Shown here in pieces: positions 26,584-33,547 of a stretch of DNA of 38,380 bases. Source of the DNA: an uncultured Pseudomonadota bacterium (lineage in GTDB: Bacteria; Myxococcota_A; Polyangia; Nannocystales; Nannocystaceae); NCBI GenBank assembly GCA_913061055.1, contig CAJXVA010000024.1, forward strand, positions 1 to 38,380. Direction: 5' to 3'. The notes under the pieces are model-generated. The model had not been told where the DNA came from, ran no database searches, and worked only from the letters and a program-made list of their open reading frames with translations. Numbering within the stretch: the stretch's first letter is position 1; each line of letters starts with the position of its first letter. The position numbers and the translations under genes are program-made.

Positions 26584-27132
26584 TCACGGAGTGGTGGGGT
26601 CCTGAAAGGACCGGATCTGCACGACGTCGGAGGGACTCCGGCCTGTCGTGGGGGAGTGAATGCCCGCGACGAGCGATGGCGCTTCGGTATCCGAATGAAC
26701 GCCATCGCACGAGACGCAGCCATCGACGAGATGGTCGTGGCTGCACGCGCGGCAGCCTTCGAGGTAGGCGAGGCTCTCAGAGAGATCGCGCTCGAGCTGT
26801 AGAAGCTTCTCGACCTGAGCTCGGGTGTCGGCGAGTCGACCGCGGAAGTTCTCCCGCAGGCCCTGCATTGCGTCGGGACCCGAAGACGAGCTCTCGACCG
26901 TCTCCAGCAGACCCTGGATCTGGGGCAGCGAGAAGCCCAGCGCCTGGAGCTTCGCGATCCAGTAGACGCGGGCAACCTCGTCGGCACCATAGAGGCGGTA
27001 GTTCCCCTCGGAGCGCTGGGGCTGGAGCAAACCCATCTCTTCGTACAGCCGCAGCGCACGGATGGTCTTGCCGGTCATTCGGGCAAGCTCACCGACTTTC
27101 ATGCGATGCGAGATGTGTGCGGAGGTGGTCAT
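26584..27132 (-). CDS. MerR-family regulator with two CxxC pairs heading the isc operon
   Basis: A 182-aa DNA-binding protein. The MerR winged helix lies at about residues 11-80: [38 protein letters not shown], and [17 protein letters not shown] dimerisation coiled coil covers about 90-125. A cysteine cluster follows, Cys127-x2-Cys130-x8-Cys139-x2-Cys142 with His132 and His134 inside, fit to bind an Fe-S cluster or zinc. The spacing differs from SoxR (C-x2-C-x-C-x5-C). The last 38 residues are loosely structured. The gene takes the place of iscR (an Rrf2 protein) and lies 7 bp before iscS. AAGGG about 9 nt upstream supports ATG 27132; ATG 27102 is an alternative. Its role as isc regulator is inferred from position and from repeated palindromic sites upstream. 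Confidence 0.9.
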   Translation of the reverse strand: MTTSAHISHRMKVGELARMTGKTIRALRLYEEMGLLQPQRSEGNYRLYGADEVARVYWIAKLQALGFSLPQIQGLLETVESSSSGPDAMQGLRENFRGRLADTRAQVEKLLQLERDLSESLAYLEGCRACSHDHLVDGCVSCDGVHSDTEAPSLVAGIHSPTTGRSPSDVVQIRSFQDPTTP

Positions 27133-27133
27133 G

Positions 27134-27155
27134 AACTCTAACCCTTACGTACGGG
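27134..27155 (-). promoter_or_regulatory. Promoter-distal copy of the isc operator-like site, over the regulator RBS
   Basis: On the plus strand AACTCTAACCCTTACGTA (27134-27151) repeats, with a single mismatch, the sequence at 27219-27236. Here the right arm of the palindrome is degenerate. The site covers the ribosome-binding region of the MerR gene, immediately before its ATG. The 85-bp centre-to-centre spacing is close to eight helical turns, so two bound dimers would face the same side. Confidence 0.6.
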
Positions 27156-27218
27156 CCGGGTTGGCGGCGGGAGTCTGTAGGTCCGCCTGGCCGCTGTCAA
27201 CCCCAGCCCCGCTGCCAC

Positions 27219-27248
27219 AACTCTAACCCTCACGTAAGGGTTAGACAA
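27219..27248 (-). promoter_or_regulatory. Putative isc promoter with embedded palindromic operator
   Basis: On the minus strand, TTGTCT (27248-27243) and TAGAGT (27225-27220) form a -35/-10 pair with a 17-bp spacer. A 22-bp palindrome (27223-27244) with perfect arms CTAACCCT and AGGGTTAG lies almost exactly over the spacer, where MerR proteins bind. Classical MerR activator promoters have 19-20 bp spacers, so the 17 bp here fits repression better. Transcription would begin near 27213. A perfect TTGACA also occurs nearer the gene (27195-27200 region) but lacks a good -10. Confidence 0.6.
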
Positions 27249-27287
27249 GCGTCCAAACATCACGGCGTGGACGGCGCGGGTCCCCAC

Positions 27288-27322
27288 GGAAAACGCCGCC
27301 CGCGGGATCCCGGGGCGGCGTT
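27288..27322 (-). terminator. Intrinsic terminator of the poly-lysine lipoprotein gene
   Basis: Arms AACGCCGCCC (27292-27301) and GGGCGGCGTT (27313-27322) are perfectly complementary, with an inner loop that is itself mostly palindromic (CGGGATCCCG). In the minus direction the stem runs into TTTTCC. It lies 25 nt after the lipoprotein stop codon and insulates the isc promoter downstream. Confidence 0.75.
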
Positions 27323-27346
27323 GAAGGGGGCGGGCAAGCGGAAGGA

Positions 27347-29668
27347 TCAGCCCTTCTTCTTCTTGCCCTTCTTCTTCTTACCCTTCTTCTTTTTCTTCTT
27401 CTTGCCCTTCTTCTTCTTGCCGGCGTCATCGTCGATCGACGGCTTCGGCACTGGCGGCTTCTTGGGCTCGACGATCGGCCCGTCCTTCTTGCCGTCGTTC
27501 TTCTTCTCGTCGGCCTTCTTGCCGTCGTCCTTCTTCTCGTCGGCCTTCTTGCCGTCGGCCTTCTTGCCGTCGGCCTTCTTGCCGTCAGCTTTTTTGCCGT
27601 CGGCCTTCTTCTCGTCGGCCTTCTTCTCGTCGTTGTCTGGCTCGACCGGCGTGTGCTCGGGGACCACGGGCTTGTGCTCGGGAATGATCTCCGGCTCCGG
27701 GTCCGAGGGGTTCACCCCAAGGTCTTGGGCGAGAGTCTCGTTGGCCAGACCCGACACGGCGGCGTAGCCAATCGTCCCCGCGACCGCCATGGCACCAACA
27801 CCGCTTCCGACCAGGCTGCCAGGTCCTTCGCTGCCGGCCCGGGTGTGATAGGCGAATGCCATCGCGGAGCTCTCGTACTTCGCGGCCAACGGAGAGAAAG
27901 CCTCGGAGGGCGCCGTGCCTTCGGTGACCAAGTGTGCGGCGTCGAGTGCCGCCCGCCCCTCATCCGTCGCCCGGTTGCCGATCCCCTGAACGGCCATGTG
28001 GAGAACCGGAACGCCGCTCCCGGCGGGCTTCTCGACCCACATCGAGCTGCTGGAGACCGGCGCCGTGAGGGCCAACCCGGCGATCACGGTCTCGGCGTCG
28101 ACATCGGACACGTTCTTGAGCGCAGCCCGCAGAAGCTTGTGCAGGTGCTCGCCCTGCATGAAGTCCGCAGGGAGGTGCATCGCAAACGCGACCTCCTCTC
28201 GCTTGAAGCCCTCCGCGAGCGGTGCCGGCAGCGATGCGAGCGTGTCAGCACTGATGCCATCGCCCGAGCCGTCGAGCAGCTTGCCGACGTTGGCGGTGTT
28301 GGGTCCGACGGCGACGGTCAGCGCGTTGTTGGCCGCGAACGCCCAGCCGTCGAAATGCAGACCTGCAAACGCCTTGACGATGTCCGCTTCGGGAATCCCG
28401 GTCAGCTCCACGTGCAGCGCGTCGGCCATCTTGGTGCCGTGGTTGACGGGCACCTTCTCGATCTTCAGCTCGCTGCCCTCGAGCTCGGGGATCTCCTTCG
28501 GGGCCTCTTTGGAGGCCTCCAGGGCGAGTTCCCATGCTTTGGAGAACGGCGCGACGTCCCGGATACCCGCCTGAAAGACCAGGCCACCGGGGTCCACGGA
28601 GCCGGCGATCATGAACTCGCCGGTCATGGTCTCGAAGATCTTGGCCATCTCGGGCGGCGCGTCACCGGCGGCCGCCGCCATGCCCATCCCGACCAACGCC
28701 GAGTTCGCACGACCCCACGCGAAGCCTGCCCCGGGTTGCACGTTCGCCAACGTATGGGTCTCGCCGCCCTCCAGTGCCGCGAGGCCCTGCTCGACATCTT
28801 TGTCGACCGGGAAGACGCCGGCGAGGTGCACGAGACCGGGCAACGTGGTCACGGCGAAGATCGCGTCCTCGCTCGGCATGTGCACCAGAACGTTGGCGTC
28901 GTCGAGCGCAACCGCGGCCAGCTTGTCCTGCAGAGCCTTCCGCACCGCGCTGGGGTCCTCCGCCGGTTTGTACGCGTCGAGGGTCGCCTTGTCGTCGGCG
29001 CAGACGCTCCACCCCTCATGGCCCGCGAGGGGACCGCAGGCCATGTCATCGGCGTCGTCTTCCCCCAGGGCTTTGGCGAGGTTCGCCACGGCGTTGGGAT
29101 CATCGGCAGCAAAGACCATCACCGGGTCCTTGTCGACGTTGATGATCGCGGCGCCGTCCTTGAGCCGCAGACCCGAGGCGCCAAGCGCCTCGATGACCTG
29201 CTTGCCCTTGGTGTCCATCACCCCGTAGGCCTCGTTCACCTCGCGAAGCTCGGAGGACGTCTGTGGAGACGCCGCCAGTTTCTTCAGCGGCGCGTCGACG
29301 AAACGCATCCCCTCCTCGTAGTAGTCCGCGAGGACGGAGGCGTCTCGAATGATGGCGAACTCCGCGTCGGCGTCGGGAACGAACGAGAGCATCAGGTCGA
29401 GGCCGGTGTGCATCGGCTCGACCGGGATCGGCTCCGGCTCCGCGACCTTCGCATCCTCGTCATCCTTCTTGGCCTCGCCGTCCTTGGACTCCTCCTTGGA
29501 TTCGTCCTTGGCCTCGTCCTTTCCGGCGTCTTTGTCCTCCTCGCCGCTGACCTTCGCGGCGATTTCCTCGGCCTTGTCGCAGCCTCCGAGCGTGACGGAA
29601 CTCCAGAGGAACGCGACGGCAAGCGGAATGGCCACGGTCGGGCGGTGGGGCGGTCTCCAGGATCGCAT
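27347..29668 (-). CDS. Large lipoprotein with charged linker and poly-lysine C-terminal tail
   Basis: A 773-aa exported protein whose function I do not recognise. From the ATG at 29668 the signal peptide ends in a lipobox (SSVTLGGC, Cys30); an ATG at 29680 is an alternative start. Residues 31-80 are a Lys/Asp/Glu-rich linker. Residues about 85-620 form a globular domain of repeated alpha/beta character with motifs such as DPVMVFAADDPNAVANLAKAL, similar in style to DUF3352-like surface proteins, a weak impression only. A hydrophobic helix (GSGVGAMAVAGTIGYAAVSG) precedes a Pro-rich linker. The tail has ten KKADG/KKADE units and then an almost pure Lys/Gly end. A tail this basic should bind acidic polymers such as DNA, LPS or polyphosphate (inference). 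It is followed by a strong terminator. Confidence 0.85.
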   Translation of the reverse strand: MRSWRPPHRPTVAIPLAVAFLWSSVTLGGCDKAEEIAAKVSGEEDKDAGKDEAKDESKEESKDGEAKKDDEDAKVAEPEPIPVEPMHTGLDLMLSFVPDADAEFAIIRDASVLADYYEEGMRFVDAPLKKLAASPQTSSELREVNEAYGVMDTKGKQVIEALGASGLRLKDGAAIINVDKDPVMVFAADDPNAVANLAKALGEDDADDMACGPLAGHEGWSVCADDKATLDAYKPAEDPSAVRKALQDKLAAVALDDANVLVHMPSEDAIFAVTTLPGLVHLAGVFPVDKDVEQGLAALEGGETHTLANVQPGAGFAWGRANSALVGMGMAAAAGDAPPEMAKIFETMTGEFMIAGSVDPGGLVFQAGIRDVAPFSKAWELALEASKEAPKEIPELEGSELKIEKVPVNHGTKMADALHVELTGIPEADIVKAFAGLHFDGWAFAANNALTVAVGPNTANVGKLLDGSGDGISADTLASLPAPLAEGFKREEVAFAMHLPADFMQGEHLHKLLRAALKNVSDVDAETVIAGLALTAPVSSSSMWVEKPAGSGVPVLHMAVQGIGNRATDEGRAALDAAHLVTEGTAPSEAFSPLAAKYESSAMAFAYHTRAGSEGPGSLVGSGVGAMAVAGTIGYAAVSGLANETLAQDLGVNPSDPEPEIIPEHKPVVPEHTPVEPDNDEKKADEKKADGKKADGKKADGKKADGKKADEKKDDGKKADEKKNDGKKDGPIVEPKKPPVPKPSIDDDAGKKKKGKKKKKKKGKKKKGKKKKG
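27483..27632 (-). repeat. Ten 15-bp coding repeats (DGKKA/DEKKA)
   Basis: Ten tandem 15-bp units in the tail of the lipoprotein gene, with plus-strand consensus GCCGTCGGCCTTCTT. Several adjacent units are identical, so copy number is likely to vary between strains by slippage. Confidence 0.85.
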
Positions 29669-29709
29669 GAGGCGGAGCATACCGACCGCGGGACCGTCCT
29701 GTTCCCCCC

Positions 29710-29729
29710 CCGGCCAGCTACAGGGCCGG
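29710..29729. other. Inverted repeat in the lipoprotein / Spo0M-like divergent region
   Basis: CCGGCC (29710-29715) and GGCCGG (29724-29729) flank an 8-nt loop in the 129-bp gap between two divergent genes. It may be an operator for either gene. The -35/-10 candidates around it are weak. Confidence 0.25.
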
Positions 29730-29797
29730 TGATCGGCCCGCAGAGGGACCCTGCCTTGTGAGAGCCGGCCGCACCGGGGTACCGTCATGTTCGGGTC

Positions 29798-30268
29798 ATG
29801 AGTTTTTCGGAGAAAATGCGCGAGAGTCTTGGTGCGACGGGTGTACGGCTACGGGTTACACCGTCGTCCGATCCGCTGACTCCAGGTGCAACGTTGACCG
29901 CACGGGTGGAACTCGAAGGTGGGACCTCGTCCGCCCACGTTGAGGCTCTGGTGCTGAGACTGATCGAAGCCGACCGACACTGGACCGCGGATGACGGAGG
30001 CCGATTCGAGGAGTCCGAGGCTGCCACGCTCGAAAACCGCGACCAGCTCACCGCGGGGTGGGATCGGCGCGCCGTCGCCGAGACCCGGATGTCGGTCGAC
30101 GCCGACGTCGAGGCCGCCAGCGCGACCAGCGTGGACATCGAGTTCTCGATTCCGCTGGAGTGCAAACCAACCTCGACCAGCTGCGCACACACGCTCAACG
30201 TTCAGGCCGATATTCGGGGGCAAATCGACCCTACGGCCAACGCGCGCGTCGTACTCGCCGGCGGCTGA
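29798..30268 (+). CDS. Spo0M-like arrestin-fold protein (single domain)
   Basis: A 156-aa soluble protein. The N-terminus MSFSEKMRESLGATGVRL, then DPLTPGATLTARVELEGGTSSAHVEALVLRLIE, follows the pattern of Spo0M (Bacillus MSFFKKMLASVG..., YTPGE..G.V.I.GG...I..I.L.L). That is an arrestin-like beta sandwich linked to sporulation and cell envelope control in Bacillus. The segment VDIEFSIPLECKPTSTSCAHTLNVQADI matches the later strands of the same domain. Bacillus Spo0M is about 258 aa, so the C-terminal domain is missing here. In a myxobacterium a role in development would be plausible but is not shown. It is divergent from the poly-lysine lipoprotein gene and 76 bp before the MYXO-CTERM gene. Confidence 0.75.
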   Translation: MSFSEKMRESLGATGVRLRVTPSSDPLTPGATLTARVELEGGTSSAHVEALVLRLIEADRHWTADDGGRFEESEAATLENRDQLTAGWDRRAVAETRMSVDADVEAASATSVDIEFSIPLECKPTSTSCAHTLNVQADIRGQIDPTANARVVLAGG

Positions 30269-30344
30269 CCCCAATCCGGACGGCGGTACCCAGGGCGATA
30301 CTGCCCGCGATGCTGCCTGCAATACTGGCGGATCAGGGGGTACG

Positions 30345-31709
30345 ATGTCGGCCATGGATTGGGTCGGGTCACTCAAGCGCGCGGTGCCACTGTGCGCAGC
30401 TGCGCTCACGCTCCTCGCGGCAGGCGATGCAGCGGCGGAGCGCGTGGTGTTCATCAACCTCGGAGCCGTCACGCTCAACGCCGACAACGGCCAAGACCCG
30501 TCGCTCGACTCCTACACCAGCAACGGCTTCACCGCCGGCGCTGTGTCGGGCATGGCGCTGAGCGAAGAAGAGCAGGCCCTGCTCCACTTCTACCTCAAAG
30601 AAGCGACCACCCCGTTCGACATCGAGTACGTCTTCGAGCGACCCGCCGCCCCCGGCTACGACATGGTCGTGTTTGGCTCGGAGGCCGACGCCAACGGTCG
30701 CTTCGCCGACAGCGACTGCCCACCCGCCATCGGACTGGCGGACTGCGGGGATGGCAACGCACAGAACATCTCGTTCGTCTTTCAGGGCTGCCTGCCCGCC
30801 GCCCAGCAAACGGACATGCGGCGCATCGCGTACTACTCGCTGACCGGGCTCGGATTCGGCTGGGGCCTCGAGAACGAGTCCACCGTCGGCCAGATCATGG
30901 GTTCGTACAGCGTGTTCGGGCTTCAGTTTGGTAGCGAGTGCGTCGGCATCGTGGGCGGGACGTGCCCGGCTCACCCCGGTTGCCCCGCGGGGGAGCAGAA
31001 CGCCACCGCGGACCTCACGGCCATCGTGGGTGTGCGCGTCGACGATGGGCCCCCCGTCGTCACGATTACCGAGCCCGCCGAAGGTGCGACCGTCGATCCA
31101 GAGTTCTCGATTGCTGCCGACGTGATCGATTCGTTTGGCGGCCTCGATGTTTCGCTCTCCGCCGACATCGACGGCACTCCGATTTCGCAAGAGATCACCG
31201 AGCCGCCCTACGCGTGGGACTTCAACGGCGTACCTCCGGGCACCTGGACGTTCAACGTGAACGCCACCGATGCCGACGGCGGTATGGTCACCGCGTCGGT
31301 GACCGTCACGGTGGACGGAGCCGCGACCGGCAGTGACGATACGACCGGCGGAGACGATACGACCGGTGGAGATCCGACCGTCGATCCGACCGACGCCACC
31401 GTGAACCCCTCCACATCTGGCGACCCGACTGCGGACCCCACCGCCGGCACCGGAACCGCCGGGACCGAGGGTGGTGAAGACGACGGCAGCAGCGGACCCA
31501 TCGACCCGACGGCTCCTGTCAGCCCAGCCGCGTTTGGTGTGGGCGGAACCGGATGTGAATGCCGCGCCTCGAACGGTGGCGGAAACGGCTGGGGCGGCGT
31601 GGCCTCGCTCGCCATGCTCGCGCTTGGCGCTACCGCTTCACGTCGGCGCGGACGAACGTCCACACGCCCATCCCGGACATCGACCCACCGCGGCCGAACG
31701 TCCCGGTGA
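30345..31709 (+). CDS. Secreted protein with Ig-like domain and MYXO-CTERM-like sorting signal
   Basis: A 454-aa exported protein. The signal peptide ends near Ala31 (TLLAAGDAAAE). Residues 32-205 form an unknown domain (RVVFINLGAVTLNADNGQDP) with six cysteines likely to form disulfides. Residues 235-325 are a bacterial Ig-like domain (PPVVTITEPAEGATV...VTVTVDG). A Thr/Asp/Gly-rich spacer (330-390) leads to the C-terminal signal: Cys404/Cys406, a Gly-rich run, a hydrophobic helix (VASLAMLALGATA) and ArgArgArg at 433-435, the MYXO-CTERM pattern for anchoring or sorting to the surface. The frame then runs 19 residues further (Arg/Thr/Ser), unusual for this signal, and overlaps the converging gene by 80 bp. 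GGGGG just upstream supports ATG 30345. Confidence 0.85.
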   Translation: MSAMDWVGSLKRAVPLCAAALTLLAAGDAAAERVVFINLGAVTLNADNGQDPSLDSYTSNGFTAGAVSGMALSEEEQALLHFYLKEATTPFDIEYVFERPAAPGYDMVVFGSEADANGRFADSDCPPAIGLADCGDGNAQNISFVFQGCLPAAQQTDMRRIAYYSLTGLGFGWGLENESTVGQIMGSYSVFGLQFGSECVGIVGGTCPAHPGCPAGEQNATADLTAIVGVRVDDGPPVVTITEPAEGATVDPEFSIAADVIDSFGGLDVSLSADIDGTPISQEITEPPYAWDFNGVPPGTWTFNVNATDADGGMVTASVTVTVDGAATGSDDTTGGDDTTGGDPTVDPTDATVNPSTSGDPTADPTAGTGTAGTEGGEDDGSSGPIDPTAPVSPAAFGVGGTGCECRASNGGGNGWGGVASLAMLALGATASRRRGRTSTRPSRTSTHRGRTSR

Positions 31710-32121
31710 TGGTCGTGTCCTCCCGGTTGATCAGCAACCATCCGCTGCCGACCGCGCCCCGCCCGTCCTGCCACGTGAACGAGCACACGTTGGAGGGGGC
31801 GGTCTCGCCCTCCCCCATCGCGGCGCGAGACTGCGTGAGCGACAGGATGTAGCGCTCTGGACGCTTCTTGCCGCGGAAGTTGGCGTAGTAGCGGCCCTGG
31901 CCCAGCTGGTCGATTCGCAGCTGCCCCGCGATGCCGTCCACCTCACCTCGCCAGGCACCCGCGAAGTCGCTCGGTCTCTCGTAGGCTTCCGGAGGAGGAT
32001 GCGGAGGCTCGGAACCCGCGTGCTCGCACCCGTCCATCGCTGCCCAGCAGCCGACAAGCCCAAGCAGACGCAATCCAAAGCGTCGTCGTCCTTCGCGGGG
32101 TGCCAAAGCGGGGCGCACCAT
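31630..32121 (-). CDS. Small putative lipoprotein, unknown function
   Basis: A 163-aa protein from the ATG at 32121, giving a basic N-terminus and hydrophobic core with possible lipobox LLGLVGC (a second cysteine follows in AAMDGC). The frame is open to an ATG at 32151 with GGGA upstream, but that would make the signal unusually long. The mature part has a compact beta-rich look (AGAWRGEVDGIAGQLRIDQLGQGRYYANFRG, GWLLINREDTTITGTFGRGG), similar to small extracytoplasmic beta-barrel proteins, with no specific match. It converges on the MYXO-CTERM gene and overlaps its last 80 bp. Confidence 0.7.
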   Translation of the reverse strand: MVRPALAPREGRRRFGLRLLGLVGCWAAMDGCEHAGSEPPHPPPEAYERPSDFAGAWRGEVDGIAGQLRIDQLGQGRYYANFRGKKRPERYILSLTQSRAAMGEGETAPSNVCSFTWQDGRGAVGSGWLLINREDTTITGTFGRGGSMSGMGVWTFVRADVKR

Positions 32122-32133
32122 ACACAAACAGAG

Positions 32134-32176
32134 ACGTTGATGCGCTCCCATCGATGCGATCCCATCGCGTCAACGT
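32134..32176. promoter_or_regulatory. Inverted repeat enclosing a tandem direct repeat in a divergent promoter region
   Basis: ACGTTGATGCG (32134-32144) and CGCGTCAACGT (32166-32176) are complementary over 11 bp with one mismatch. Overlapping this, TGCGCTCCCATCG (32141-32153) and TGCGATCCCATCG (32155-32167) form a direct repeat with one mismatch. The element lies between two divergent genes and could bind a regulator of both. Confidence 0.4.
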
Positions 32177-32245
32177 GACGAAAACGACGCTCCGGGCCCC
32201 GAGCGCTTTCACCCTGTCGCTGCACCGTCTACACTCCGGCCGCCC

Positions 32246-32998
32246 ATGCCCCGCCGCCTCCATGCGCCCGGCTGCTTGTTGGCTGTGCTCAGCCTCGTTG
32301 CCCCCCACACTGCTGGCGTTGCCTACGCTGAGCCGGTCTCGAACGACGCCATCGCCGCGCCGGCCGAACCCGAGGCGGTCGAAGTCCCCGCGGGTGATGC
32401 GCAGGACGTCGATTCCGATGCTGCATCGTCAGACCCCGCAGCCACGCCCGAACCCGAGACGGCGCCCGAACCCGAGGCGGCGCCCGAACCGGAGACGGCG
32501 CCCGAGCCCGAACCGACGGGCGAAGACGACGGCGAGGACCTCGAAGACGACGGGGAACTCGAAGACGACGGGGACCTCGAAGACGACGGGGACCCCGACG
32601 GCGAGGACGACGTCGTCCCCAGCTCACCGCTCCCCGAGCACCTGCCACGGCTCCAGCGCATCGGCTGGTACCACGTGCTCGGCGCCTTCACCCTCGGCAC
32701 GACGGCAGGCTTGCTTGCCGGGCTCGCCGAGCGACAGGAAGACAAGGCCACCCGGATCGCCTCCGGGTACGATCTCGAGACCGGGGGCTCCCTGCTCTAC
32801 GCCGACCGTCAGGAGGCCTATGAGCGAAGCCTCGACCGGGGCCAAGCTCTGGAGACCAGCGCGATTGTCGTGGGCGCGGTGGCCGGGCTCACGGCGATCG
32901 CCGCCATCACCCTCTTTGCCGTCGACGCAAAGCGCCGTCCCTCCACCACGGCCCGCCGGACCCGGATCGGCCCGGGCTCGCTGGAGGTCTCGTTCTGA
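32246..32998 (+). CDS. Envelope protein with acidic repeats and two membrane helices
   Basis: A 250-aa protein with a signal peptide (cleavage probably after AYA, near residue 28). Residues 40-85 are PEPETAPEPEAAP-type repeats and residues 90-120 an extremely acidic LEDDGELEDDGD run, likely a flexible, possibly Ca2+-binding spacer. Two hydrophobic segments follow, WYHVLGAFTLGTTAGLLAGLA and TSAIVVGAVAGLTAIAAITLFAV, separated by a charged loop, with a basic C-terminus. This order (acidic linker then a helix pair) resembles the membrane end of many myxobacterial PEGA/TPR proteins but has no recognised domain. Its stop overlaps the start of the next gene by one base (TGATG). Confidence 0.75.
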   Translation: MPRRLHAPGCLLAVLSLVAPHTAGVAYAEPVSNDAIAAPAEPEAVEVPAGDAQDVDSDAASSDPAATPEPETAPEPEAAPEPETAPEPEPTGEDDGEDLEDDGELEDDGDLEDDGDPDGEDDVVPSSPLPEHLPRLQRIGWYHVLGAFTLGTTAGLLAGLAERQEDKATRIASGYDLETGGSLLYADRQEAYERSLDRGQALETSAIVVGAVAGLTAIAAITLFAVDAKRRPSTTARRTRIGPGSLEVSF

Positions 32999-33423
32999 TG
33001 GGCTCCACGTTCCGGATTGCCGCAGTCGCGGTATTGGCCGCTGTGTGGGGCTGTTTCAGCGCTCCATCGGCGGACGTCCTGTTCGCCTGCGACCCCGACA
33101 ATGCGCCGGAGTGCCCCCCGGACTACACCTGCGAATCCGACGGCTGCTGCCACCGCAACGGCTCTGACGTGGACGCGTCGGCGGGCGCCTGCAACTCGGG
33201 CGGAACCTCGGGCTTCGACCCCAGCGCCTCTGGCACGGACACCGACACCGGACCGGGCACGGACACCGACACGGGCACGGATGCCGACACGGACGCGGGA
33301 ACCGACACAGACGCGGGAACCGACACAGACGCGGGAACCGACACAGACGCCGGGAGCTCGACCGGGGCCTCGGATACCGAGGCGACCGGGTCGTCCGACG
33401 GTGGCGCGACGTCAGGCGGCTAG
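32998..33423 (+). CDS. Small lipoprotein with cysteine-rich head and Thr/Asp repeats
   Basis: A 141-aa lipoprotein. MGSTFRIAAVAVLAAVWGC is the signal and lipobox (Cys19). Residues 31-62 form a small cysteine-rich module (FACDPDNAPECPPDYTCESD, GCCHRN, GACNSGG), similar to modules seen in other myxobacterial surface proteins. The rest is low-complexity GTDTDAG repeats and a Ser/Gly-rich end. Translation is coupled to the acidic-repeat gene by the TGATG overlap, so the two are probably made together. Function unknown. Confidence 0.75.
   Translation: MGSTFRIAAVAVLAAVWGCFSAPSADVLFACDPDNAPECPPDYTCESDGCCHRNGSDVDASAGACNSGGTSGFDPSASGTDTDTGPGTDTDTGTDADTDAGTDTDAGTDTDAGTDTDAGSSTGASDTEATGSSDGGATSGG
33295..33348 (+). 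repeat. Three identical 18-bp coding repeats
   Basis: GCGGGAACCGACACAGAC occurs three times in direct succession, encoding AGTDTD. More diverged related units precede it. Perfect identity suggests recent expansion and possible length variation. Confidence 0.9.
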
Positions 33424-33547
33424 CTTCGCGTGAGACATCCCCCCCGATGGTCCCGAGCCCGCTGTGGCCCCGTGGAGGGCTCGCTGCGCTCGCGCCCATC
33501 GCGACCTTGCCGCGCGGCTCCGCGGTGCGCTAAAGAAGCCGCGAACC

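Noticed and set aside
27653-29761. A 702-codon plus-strand frame opposite the poly-lysine lipoprotein
   Set aside because: The minus-strand frame has a signal peptide, lipobox, terminator and sensible composition, while the plus frame is His/Arg/Val-rich without motifs.
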